Translations under genes and position numbers: made by a program
The notes under the pieces: generated by a model
Told to the model about the DNA's origin: nothing
What the model saw: only the letters and a program-made list of their open reading frames with translations
The model's database searches: none
Part shown: piece by piece, positions 17,716 through 24,374 of the stretch
Position numbering within the stretch: the first letter of the stretch is position 1
Layout of the letters: each line of letters starts with the position of its first letter
Origin: Collinsella sp. AF20-14LB
GTDB lineage: Bacteria; Actinomycetota; Coriobacteriia; Coriobacteriales; Coriobacteriaceae
Length of the DNA: 64,000 nt
Direction of reading: 5' to 3'
Assembly (NCBI RefSeq): GCF_003459505.1
Contig: NZ_QRWD01000001.1
Coordinates: forward strand, 12,660-76,659

Positions 17716-17840
17716 CGGAAGTATGCGGCAAAATTCAGACTTGTTGACCACGCTGGAGCACATCAACGCTTCTACCTGCGGCTTCTTTGCGCCAAAAGGG
17801 CGGTGTGGTCGGGGGTTCCGGAATTTGCCGCATACTTCCG
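17716..17840 (+). repeat. Palindromic non-coding element, copy A
   Basis: 125 bases with terminal inverted repeats. The left end is CCGGAAGTATGCGGCAAAATTC and the right end, reverse-complemented, is CGGAAGTATGCGGCAAATTC. The interior contains GACCA after the left arm and a CTACCTGCGGCTTCTTTGCG core shared in outline with copies B, C and D. No coding frame is convincing. Confidence 0.75.
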
Positions 17841-17851
17841 TTTTGAGAATT

Positions 17852-17973
17852 CGGAAATGCGGGGAAAACCGAGATCTGTCGACCAGACCCTGGTTTTATG
17901 CTTCCGCGACCTGCGGTTTTGTACGTAAAAATTTGGTTGCGCTCGGCGGGTTCCGATTTCTCCCACACTTCCG
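17852..17973 (+). repeat. Palindromic non-coding element, copy B
   Basis: 122 bases, 11 bases after copy A. The left arm CGGAAATGCGGGGAAAACCG pairs imperfectly with the right arm (reverse complement CGGAAGTGTGGGAGAAATCG). The interior GAGATCTGTCGACCAGACCC and CTTCCGCGACCTGCGGTTTT closely match copy C at 20619-20741. Confidence 0.75.
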
Positions 17974-18155
17974 GAAATGAGTCACATCAACAACGGCGTT
18001 CGATTGCGATGAATGCTTTCCTAGTGCGAACAGCACCAAGGCCATGGCAATTCAGTGGCTGTCGGCGGTCTTGGCGAGTGTGGAGAACACGCCACTTGCA
18101 CTCGCTTTGGGTTTTGCCGGATTTGAAACGGTAGCATACACAGGGCGTCTTTATA

Positions 18156-18216
18156 TGTAACTTAATAGTTTGCCTTGTAACATCATTAATGTTACATTTC
18201 AAAATAGCATGTTACA
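18156..18216 (+). promoter_or_regulatory. Nested TGTAAC operator upstream of the AbiE-like pair
   Basis: Four half-sites are present: TGTAAC at 18156-18161 and 18176-18181, and its complement GTTACA at 18191-18196 and 18211-18216. Inner and outer pairs share one dyad centre at 18186 and are each 20 bases apart. The inner pair extends to TGTAACAT-CATTA-ATGTTACA. The last half-site abuts the ribosome site of the downstream gene. Confidence 0.75.
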
Positions 18217-18229
18217 AAGGAGGCGAGGC

Positions 18230-19219
18230 ATGCGGGAATTCGTTGAGAAGATGCTGCATACGAGGGTCGAGCGTGAGCACGTTGACGTCTCGGGGCTTCC
18301 CCTGTATCTGAGGGGGTTGTACTCCCTTGAGCGGTGGACCGTCTTCGGCGTGCCGTTCGTGATGGCTTCCCCCATCGAGAACGTGACGGTGAAGACCATG
18401 GCGAAACACCGCAACACGCTGGAGACAGCTCTGGGGATTCCCGTGGCTTTCGCTCTCGAGAGCGCCACGGGCTATAGGGTCGAGCGAATGCTTGAGGCCG
18501 GCCTCGCCTTTGTAGCTACAGACAAGCAGGTGTACCTACCGTTCCTGGGAGTCGCTCTGAATGGCGGCAAAAGCCATGCGGGCGGCCGTAAGCAGGTGAG
18601 CATCGAGACGCTCTCGCCCCAGGCGCAGCGTCTCGCCATCATGGCGCTCTACGGTGAACTCGACGGAGCCAACGTAACTCAGGCGGCGAACGTTCTCGCC
18701 GTAGCAAAGATGACCGTCTCGCGCGCGTTCGATGAACTCGCTGCTGTCGACCCCTCGATCATCGTGTCCGAAGGGCGCCGACGGGTCCTACGCCCTGACC
18801 GGAATAAGATGGCGCTGTGGCGGCGGCTTGAGCCATACATGGCAAGTCCGGTCGCAAGGGAGCATCGCCTGACCCGCGTACCCGATGTGGGCCTTCCGCC
18901 AGGAGGAGTTTCGGCGCTGAGTGAGATCTCGATGCTGCAGGACGACCCCTGGCCGACTTTCACCGCGACCAAAGCGCAAGAGCGCGTCCTAGGGCTGGCG
19001 ACCGATGCACGTAACGCTGAATTCGACGAACCAGAGGAGCCCGCGTGCGTAGTGCAGGTGCTGCGCTACGAGCCCGAGCCAGCGCCCGGGTGTATTGTCG
19101 ACCCGCTTTCCGCCATCCTATCCCTTCCCGACGATGTGAGGGACGACCCGCGCGTCGCGGGCGAGATCGAGTACGTCCTGAATCGAGTGCTTGGGGTTGA
19201 TTATGAAGGGAATCGATAA
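18230..19219 (+). CDS. Winged-helix protein, AbiEi-like antitoxin/regulator candidate
   Basis: A 329-residue protein starting at an ATG six bases after AAAGGAGG. The middle contains a winged-helix segment at about residues 145-185 (LYGELDGANVTQAANVLAV, KMTVSRAFDEL), typical of MarR-like regulators and of the antitoxin half of AbiE systems. The last third is acidic and Pro-rich, without a recognised domain. The downstream nucleotidyltransferase gene overlaps it by 17 bases. The symmetric TGTAAC operator directly upstream suggests autoregulation. Naming it AbiEi-like is inference from arrangement; sequence similarity to classical AbiEi is not obvious by eye. Confidence 0.7.
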   Translation: MREFVEKMLHTRVEREHVDVSGLPLYLRGLYSLERWTVFGVPFVMASPIENVTVKTMAKHRNTLETALGIPVAFALESATGYRVERMLEAGLAFVATDKQVYLPFLGVALNGGKSHAGGRKQVSIETLSPQAQRLAIMALYGELDGANVTQAANVLAVAKMTVSRAFDELAAVDPSIIVSEGRRRVLRPDRNKMALWRRLEPYMASPVAREHRLTRVPDVGLPPGGVSALSEISMLQDDPWPTFTATKAQERVLGLATDARNAEFDEPEEPACVVQVLRYEPEPAPGCIVDPLSAILSLPDDVRDDPRVAGEIEYVLNRVLGVDYEGNR

Positions 19220-19952
19220 GTTCAGGGAACGCTTCGCGGGCTGCGAGGGCGAATATGTCCTAATCGGTGGCGGAGCCTGCGACCTGCTGTTCGGCGAGGT
19301 CGGGCAAGATTTCAGGGCAACGAAAGATCTCGATCTAGTCCTACTGGTGGAGGCGCTGACGCCTGAGTTCGGCCGCGTGTTCTGGGACTTTGTTCGGGAA
19401 GGCGGGTACGAGAACAAACAAAAGAGTAGCGGGAAGCCGCAGTTCTACCGGTTCTCTAAGCCGAAGGACCAGGCCTTCCCCGCCATGCTGGAGTTATTTG
19501 CACGCACCGACATCAACCTGCGCGACGGGGATTCCGGCCTTTTGCCGATACACATCGGCGAGGAGGTTTCTAGTCTTTCTGCGATTCTGCTGGACGAGGA
19601 GTACTACAAATTGCTCGTGGAGAACAGAGTATCGGCGGGCGGCGTCGCTGTCCTGTCGATCGAGGGACTAATCCTCTTCAAAGCAAAGGCGTGGCTCGAC
19701 CTGTCTGCCAAGCGTGCAGATGGAAAGGCAGTCGATGAGAAGAGCGTAAAGAAGCACCGTAACGACGTCTGCCGCCTCGCCACCTTGCTCGCGGGCAACG
19801 AGCGTCCCGCCATGAGCGAGGGTGTTCTTGCTGACATGAGGCGCTTCATGGAGGCCTACGAATCGGACCCCGTCGATCCCAAAACAATCAGGATCAAGGG
19901 TGTTGGGGCGCAACAGGTCGTTGAGGTGCTGAAGGACGTTTACTTGCGATAA
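19203..19952 (+). CDS. Nucleotidyltransferase-like protein, AbiEii-type toxin candidate
   Basis: A 249-residue protein with a nucleotidyltransferase N-terminus: YVLIGGGACDLLFGEVG followed by RATKDLDLVLLV. This is the GG..A pattern and the Asp-x-Asp metal-binding pair of the AbiEii/MNT superfamily. The segment AMLELFARTD may hold the third acidic residue. The remainder is helical, with a basic VKKHRNDVCRLATLL helix. In AbiE systems this partner is a toxin acting as an RNA nucleotidyltransferase; that role here is inferred. The start at 19203 overlaps the preceding gene, indicating translational coupling. Confidence 0.75.
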   Translation: MKGIDKFRERFAGCEGEYVLIGGGACDLLFGEVGQDFRATKDLDLVLLVEALTPEFGRVFWDFVREGGYENKQKSSGKPQFYRFSKPKDQAFPAMLELFARTDINLRDGDSGLLPIHIGEEVSSLSAILLDEEYYKLLVENRVSAGGVAVLSIEGLILFKAKAWLDLSAKRADGKAVDEKSVKKHRNDVCRLATLLAGNERPAMSEGVLADMRRFMEAYESDPVDPKTIRIKGVGAQQVVEVLKDVYLR

Positions 19953-19966
19953 CACGTATACATGAC

Positions 19967-19998
19967 GCGCCTTCAACCAGAACGATTGAAGGCGCCTT
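19967..19998 (+). terminator. Probable terminator of the AbiE-like operon
   Basis: GCGCCTTCAA and TTGAAGGCGC form a perfect 10-base stem 14 bases after the stop. Only a weak CTTCTCC tract follows, so termination strength is uncertain. Confidence 0.6.
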
Positions 19999-20013
19999 CT
20001 CCGCGAGCATTGT

Positions 20014-20100
20014 TTTGATTGCGTTGGTCGTGCTCTGCGACCAAGGTCTTCTCGGTAGGCTTTCTTTTGATTTCGTTGGTCGCGCCTTACGACCAAATTC
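20014..20100. repeat. Tandem pair of 52-base units each with a perfect hairpin
   Basis: TTGGTCG-N7-CGACCAA occurs at 20024-20044 and again at 20076-20096. Each is preceded by TTTTGATTNCG. The loops differ (TGCTCTG and CGCCTTA) while the stems are identical. No coding frame fits. Confidence 0.6.
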
Positions 20101-20233
20101 TGGGACAAGCATATAAATAACTGGAAAACGATGCAAGACGAGTCAAGAAGCCCTGCAATCGCGCTCGTTAACCTAAGGCGGCAAGCTGTTGGTAGGCGAG
20201 ATCATGGGTTATTTGCCGTTCAACAGTAGAACG

Positions 20234-20512
20234 TCAGAGGGCCAGTTCCGAAACCGCCGTTCCGGCTTTCTGGCGTTCGGCGAGTTCGAAGATAAGTGGG
20301 GCGTTTGGTCTAACAAATTCTGTCAAGAAATTGAGGTCATCAGCAGAAAAGCCTTCGACGTTGAACCATTTGACCGCAGGCAAGAAGCATTCCGCATGGT
20401 CAAAGCCAAAGTCAACCGGGCGCTCGACGACTCCGCGAACGGTTCCGTCTTCTCTTGTCTCTGAGTAGGCAAACTGGGTGCCATCATTAAGCTGAACGTA
20501 GCTCCATAACAC
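20234..20512 (-). CDS. Conserved small protein of unknown function, 92 residues
   Basis: The GTG at 20512 is preceded by AAGGAGG with five bases of spacing, and the protein opens LWSYVQLNDGTQFAYSETRE. An upstream in-frame ATG at 20608 would add 32 residues with no support. The sequence shows VERPVDFGFDHAECFLPAVK and ends in a helical NAPLIFELAERQ segment. I recognise it as a small protein frequent in Coriobacteriia accessory regions but know no function. It lies between the AbiE-like operon and palindromic element C, pointing the opposite way to the former. Confidence 0.68.
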   Translation of the reverse strand: MLWSYVQLNDGTQFAYSETREDGTVRGVVERPVDFGFDHAECFLPAVKWFNVEGFSADDLNFLTEFVRPNAPLIFELAERQKAGTAVSELAL

Positions 20513-20618
20513 GACTGCCTCCTTAGTGTTTATATCCAAGTATAAAGAGCAGACTAGATGTAACGCGGCGTGAATTGAATTATTCCTATAAGACACGAAC
20601 TCTGACAACAGGCCATCT

Positions 20619-20741
20619 CCGAAAGTGCGGGGAAACCGAGATCTGCCGACCAGACCCCAGTTTCGAGCTTCCGCGATCTGCTGTTTTGTTGCTAAAAATC
20701 AGTTTGTGCTCGGCGGTTTAAAATTTTTACCCGCACTTCCG
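20619..20741 (+). repeat. Palindromic non-coding element, copy C
   Basis: 123 bases bounded by CCGAAAGTGCGGG and its near-complement CCCGCACTTCCG. The interior GAGATCTGCCGACCAGACCC, GCTTCCGCGATCTGCTGTTT and TGCTCGGCGG matches copy B at most positions. The stretch 20742-20955 after it contains no supported gene. Confidence 0.75.
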
Positions 20742-20955
20742 AAAATCGGGCCATTCAGCAACGATATGCGGTGCCCAAGAGTGCTATGCCAGGTAAGAAG
20801 AGCGTTAAGAAAAATGCGCCCGAGCCAGCCGACCCCCCGCCTTGCATCCATTATGGCAACCGATAACCACAACGCGCCTGAACCAAGGGATTGACGCTCA
20901 ATTCCGTCGTCAATAATTTCCTAAAACAAGTGATTTACTTTTAGGCGGGTCGAAT

Positions 20956-21855
20956 CTAAATTTTATACCTAGTTATCTTTTTCCATTCGGCTGGGAAACC
21001 CATGGCATCAAGGAGGCGCTCCTCGCCGATGCTCTCATCCAATGACAAGTATCCGTTAACGCACTTGACGAGCTTGGCCTTGAATGTCTTGAACTCGTCG
21101 TCGCGAAGGAGGTATCGAAGGGTGATCACTGCCGAGAAAACGTCTACCTTGCCGCAAGCGTAATCCGGCCCAATCTTTTCGATGCCGAGCTTGGCGTGCA
21201 AGACCGTGTCAGGAATCTCGACGTGACACCTGTGGGAGAAGAGACGCTCTCCATGCGCGCAGACGTTCCTGTAGAGGGCGAGTACGCGGATAAACGACGA
21301 GAGTTCTTTCGGGTTTCCGACCCCGAACCTCTTAGCAATCTTGGCCTTCTCGCTGTCCCTGAGCGCCGTGAGCATTTTTGAAGTCTGTCCGAAGGTCATG
21401 GCGTTCACGGCGACCCATAGAGGCACGTTCTTATATGCCCCGCGGTAGTAGGAAAGGTATTCGTGGCTGGTATCCTTGTTGGCGATATAGTCAAGCATGT
21501 TCAGCAGCTTTGGGAGAACTCGCTTCGCGCTCTTCGACGTCGCGTAGCAGCGGGCGTCTAGATACTTGCTCTGGGACTCGCCATATGCAGCGCAGAACTC
21601 GTAGGCCAGCGCCGACCTGATCTTCGCCTCGACCTTGAGCAGCGCATCGAGCATTATCTCCCTAAGCTCGACGTCGAACTCGTAAAGCGCTAGGATGTCT
21701 CCAAAAGTGGCACCTTCGCGGTATACCCGGGTGCTCGGGCCGCGGAAAAACGACTGGTAGCCGTTCACGACCGGGAAATAGCCGATGTCCGCAAGCACCC
21801 TTCGGCAAACCTCTTCGTCCTCGATTCTGAGGCCGGAGCTTCTGAGCTTCTCCAT
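20956..21855 (-). CDS. Abi_2 (AbiD/AbiF) HEPN protein, 5' end interrupted by an amber codon
   Basis: Member of the Abi_2 abortive-infection family. The HEPN catalytic motif RNVCAH (R-X4-H, residues 196-201) is followed by GERLF, and an earlier helix LREIMLDALLKVEAKIRSAL is typical. HEPN proteins of this type are RNases. The given ATG at 21855 lacks a ribosome site and begins inside the conserved N-terminus. Extending upstream in frame gives ATG at 21888 encoding MPKEFLTYQ, then TAG at 21859-21861, then Q and the given Met. That reads as the natural N-terminus broken by a single CAG-to-TAG change. The protein may be made by re-initiation or readthrough, or the gene may be dead. A candidate structured RNA with its own terminator lies immediately upstream. 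Confidence 0.85.
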   Translation of the reverse strand: MEKLRSSGLRIEDEEVCRRVLADIGYFPVVNGYQSFFRGPSTRVYREGATFGDILALYEFDVELREIMLDALLKVEAKIRSALAYEFCAAYGESQSKYLDARCYATSKSAKRVLPKLLNMLDYIANKDTSHEYLSYYRGAYKNVPLWVAVNAMTFGQTSKMLTALRDSEKAKIAKRFGVGNPKELSSFIRVLALYRNVCAHGERLFSHRCHVEIPDTVLHAKLGIEKIGPDYACGKVDVFSAVITLRYLLRDDEFKTFKAKLVKCVNGYLSLDESIGEERLLDAMGFPAEWKKITRYKI

Positions 21856-21902
21856 CTGCTACTGGTAGGTAAGGAATTCTTTGGGCATCGTCGCTCTTCC
21901 CG

Positions 21903-21971
21903 AAAATAAAAGGGGAACCCGCAGGCTCCCCTCCGGTTCCAGGCATCGAAAGTTTCTGGACCCTAATCACT
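21903..21971 (-). ncRNA. Candidate abiF-type structured RNA with terminator
   Basis: Between a strong promoter and the Abi_2 gene lies a transcript of roughly 70 bases. It has a GGTCCAG...CTGGAACC hairpin and then the stem GGGGAGCC-TGCG-GGTTCCCC (21912-21931), followed by TTTTATTTT. Abi_2/AbiF genes are known to be associated with a small structured RNA ending in a terminator. The layout here fits that arrangement; a covariance-model match has not been run. Confidence 0.65.
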
Positions 21972-21977
21972 GTAATG

Positions 21978-22006
21978 ATACTATTTTCAAACTTGCGCGC
22001 TGTCAA
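21978..22006 (-). promoter_or_regulatory. Promoter of the Abi_2-associated RNA
   Basis: Perfect TTGACA (22001-22006), a 17-base spacer and TAGTAT (21978-21983) on the minus strand. Transcription would start near 21971, just ahead of the RNA hairpins. Confidence 0.82.
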
Positions 22007-22065
22007 GCACATGCACTGAGTATCCACCGGCACACATTACCAGCACGTCCGGCATTGCTCGCATG

Positions 22066-22100
22066 AAAAAGGCAACACTCCTTCACTGAAAGCGTTGCCT
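22066..22100 (-). terminator. Terminator of the surface-protein gene
   Basis: The minus-strand stem AGGCAACGC / GTGTTGCCT with a 13-base loop is followed by TTTTTC, about 50 bases after the stop of the surface-protein gene. Confidence 0.82.
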
Positions 22101-22150
22101 CTAAAGCGTCTGCAGAACTCCTACATTTAAGCCAGATGTTCCTCGCCACA

Positions 22151-23266
22151 TCAGCAACAATGTGAGGTGGTGAGGAACGCTGTGCCAAGCAGAAATAGCG
22201 TTAGGGACACGGCGATCCAATTTGTGTCGCTGGTTTTGGGAAGCGACAAGGAGGTCTTGGTGGCGGCCTTGGGCTTAGAGGCCTTGGTGGCCGTGGTCTT
22301 GGCCACAGCGGTCGTGGTCACCGTCTTAGTCGCGGCCGCGGGCTTCAGCATGGGAATCGTCGACGGATCCGTAGCTTGCTCGACGGTAGCGGGGTCAGCG
22401 CCAGGGGCGGACAGACCATCGCCCGGCACATCGGGCCCACCGGTCTCCCCCGCCGGCGTCGTTGCATCTACGGGCTCGATCGTCACACGCGATGCCACGG
22501 ACCCGTCGGCAGCCACCACGCCGCCTGTGCCAAAGGCCCCGCCCGCAGGCGCCACAAAGCGCGCGGTTGCAAGCGACCCGCCCAGACAGGCGACGCCGGC
22601 GTCGGCGCCCGACGCATCCAGCCAGGACGCATCGATGGTAAGCTGCCCGGCCGCGCCACCGCCGGCAGCCCCGCCCAGCAGACACACACCATAGGCGCGC
22701 ACGCCCGCCCCGGAGCCCGCGCCCGCGGCGACAGCGCGCCCACCGTCGCGAACGGCAAGACCGTCCGCGATCACGCCGGCCACCCGCGCATCCGCGATGC
22801 CGGCGCCGTCGGCCCGCGCGTCAACCTTGCAGCCGTCTACCGCGAGCGTCCCCGACACGTAGATCCCGCACTGCGAGCCCGTGGCCACCAGCGAACCAGT
22901 GCCGCGGAGCGTCAGATCGCCCCACACCTCCATGCCGCAACGCGAGATATCCACGTCGGGCGCGCTCGTCTCGACAACAGTGTTCTGCCCGGTCAGCGTC
23001 ACCACCAGGTCGCCGACGGCGCCGATGGCCTTGCCCGTGTAGCCGTTAAGCTCCAGGTGGTCGGCATCTGTCCAGGCCCACCCGGGGCCCGACGCGCCCG
23101 GCTCGTAGTACGTGGCGCCCGCGATGAACAGGCTGTCCGCGCCCGCGGCATAAGAAGGCCCGCCCAGCAAAACGCATAGGCAGGCCATGGCAGTAAACAG
23201 AATGTAGTGATGGCTGGTGTGGAACGCGGTGGCAAACATGACCGCTCCGATCTTCGCAAGAGTCAA
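22151..23266 (-). CDS. Secreted surface protein with LPKTS-type sorting signal
   Basis: A 371-residue exported protein. A hydrophobic signal segment (ILFTAMACLCVLLGG) ends near Ala41. The body has repeats of short beta-like units such as GDLTLRGTGSLVATGSQCGI and GTLAVDGCKVDARADGAGI, which look like a right-handed beta-helix or carbohydrate-binding repeat domain. A Thr/Lys/Ala-rich wall-spanning linker follows. The end is LPKTSDTNWIAVSLTLFLLG and then a short SHCC tail. This is an LPxTG-like signal with Ser for Gly and no clear basic anchor, so sortase processing is uncertain. An ATG at 23239 is an alternative start. Composition is far more GC-rich than the neighbouring defence genes. Confidence 0.72.
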   Translation of the reverse strand: MTLAKIGAVMFATAFHTSHHYILFTAMACLCVLLGGPSYAAGADSLFIAGATYYEPGASGPGWAWTDADHLELNGYTGKAIGAVGDLVVTLTGQNTVVETSAPDVDISRCGMEVWGDLTLRGTGSLVATGSQCGIYVSGTLAVDGCKVDARADGAGIADARVAGVIADGLAVRDGGRAVAAGAGSGAGVRAYGVCLLGGAAGGGAAGQLTIDASWLDASGADAGVACLGGSLATARFVAPAGGAFGTGGVVAADGSVASRVTIEPVDATTPAGETGGPDVPGDGLSAPGADPATVEQATDPSTIPMLKPAAATKTVTTTAVAKTTATKASKPKAATKTSLSLPKTSDTNWIAVSLTLFLLGTAFLTTSHCC

Positions 23267-23455
23267 TGGAGACTGCGCCAGAAAACTACCTGGTAGCAGC
23301 AGTTATTAGTGTAGCGAGATCGGGAGAGTGGCGAACGAATTACCTGTAAGCGAACCCGGTAATTAGGCGTAAATCGTTTTGCCAATCGGTGAAAGGAAGC
23401 TAAGTTCGACGAAGCTCCGTAGACTGTCGAGGGCAAAGCGACAGCCAACGACACA

Positions 23456-23824
23456 TCAGCTCTGACGCTCCTTAAAGATTCGCAAAGCTTTCTCTAGCTC
23501 GGGAATATCATCGACGATTACTTTCCAAGCAAGGGATCGATCAACCTCTCGATAACCATGAGCTACGAAGTTGCGAAAACCCCTAATATCATTCCAGGGA
23601 TACTCCGGAAAAGCTGATTGGACCTCATCAGATAGATGGAGTGCGTCCTCGGCGATTCTGTAAACAGGGCTCATGATCGCGTCGTAGGCAAGTTCGCCTT
23701 CCTCGCTCCTATCGCAAACAAAGGAACTCTCCGTAGAGCCAAAATGGCCGATACGTTTAGCCAGCGTCTCGCAATCAGACAGAATGACATCGATGAGCTC
23801 AGCGTCTCGCTTACGCCGCTTCAT
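23456..23824 (-). CDS. hepT: HepT-like HEPN toxin (DUF86)
   Basis: A 122-residue HEPN protein of the HepT group. The catalytic motif RNFVAHGY (R-X4-H-X-Y) is complete and preceded by the typical FPEYPWNDIRGF segment. HepT with MntA forms a type VII toxin-antitoxin pair in which the nucleotidyltransferase AMPylates the Tyr of this motif. I chose the ATG at 23824 (MKRRKRD), which overlaps the mntA stop by 14 bases. A start 8 codons earlier is possible. The last ~190 bases before the surface-protein gene contain nothing recognisable. Confidence 0.88.
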   Translation of the reverse strand: MKRRKRDAELIDVILSDCETLAKRIGHFGSTESSFVCDRSEEGELAYDAIMSPVYRIAEDALHLSDEVQSAFPEYPWNDIRGFRNFVAHGYREVDRSLAWKVIVDDIPELEKALRIFKERQS

Positions 23825-24110
23825 AAAGACGCACCTCATCCTGTTCAATGTTTTTGCGGAAAGCCGGACGCATGTGCTCAGGCGGATTAGTCACAATCTC
23901 AACCTTTCGCCCGAGCTCCTCTTCAAGTTCAAGGGAGATTTCGTATAACGTGCCAAACGTCATGCTGTCTCCGCAAACGAGGCGCAAATCGATATCACTA
24001 TCTGGCGTCTGCTCGCCGCGAGCAAAAGAACCAAAAAGATACGCCTCGCGGACATCGTAGCGAGACAGTACGCGAGAAACAGCGGCAGATATGTCGACAA
24101 AAGTGATCAT
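23811..24110 (-). CDS. mntA: MntA-like minimal nucleotidyltransferase antitoxin
   Basis: A 99-residue minimal nucleotidyltransferase with the signature LFGSFARGE followed by DSDIDLRLV (Gly-Ser plus the Asp-x-Asp pair). A third acidic site is likely in KVEIVTNPP. In known pairs MntA adds AMP to HepT and silences its RNase activity. It is encoded immediately before hepT with overlapping reading frames. The 264 bases upstream (24111-24374) contain no gene. Confidence 0.88.
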   Translation of the reverse strand: MITFVDISAAVSRVLSRYDVREAYLFGSFARGEQTPDSDIDLRLVCGDSMTFGTLYEISLELEEELGRKVEIVTNPPEHMRPAFRKNIEQDEVRLYEAA

Positions 24111-24374
24111 GGCTCAATTTTACTTTCCGATTGTATGGAAGGCAATTCTAACGTGTCTACTCAGCAGGCCGTCGTAATTAGATGTTGAGTCAGATAGTAA
24201 GTTGAATCACCTCATGCGTCGGAGCTTTCAGAAGTCGTGTCGTTTTGATCGACATTGTTGTCAGGGCGATCAGATACCTCCGTTGCCATAGACATGAGTC
24301 TTCGCAGCGCCTAGCGAGAAAGGCTTACACCAACATTCTCGACACTACCCATCATATATATGCAAATACCTTGC

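Noticed and set aside
17594..20741. Palindromic elements and repeats as a CRISPR array
   Set aside because: Units are 120 bases or more, not regularly spaced, carry no spacers, and no cas genes are present.
20788..20868. 26-residue frame MPGKKSVKK... on the plus strand
   Set aside because: No ribosome site, biased composition and very short; no support from neighbours.
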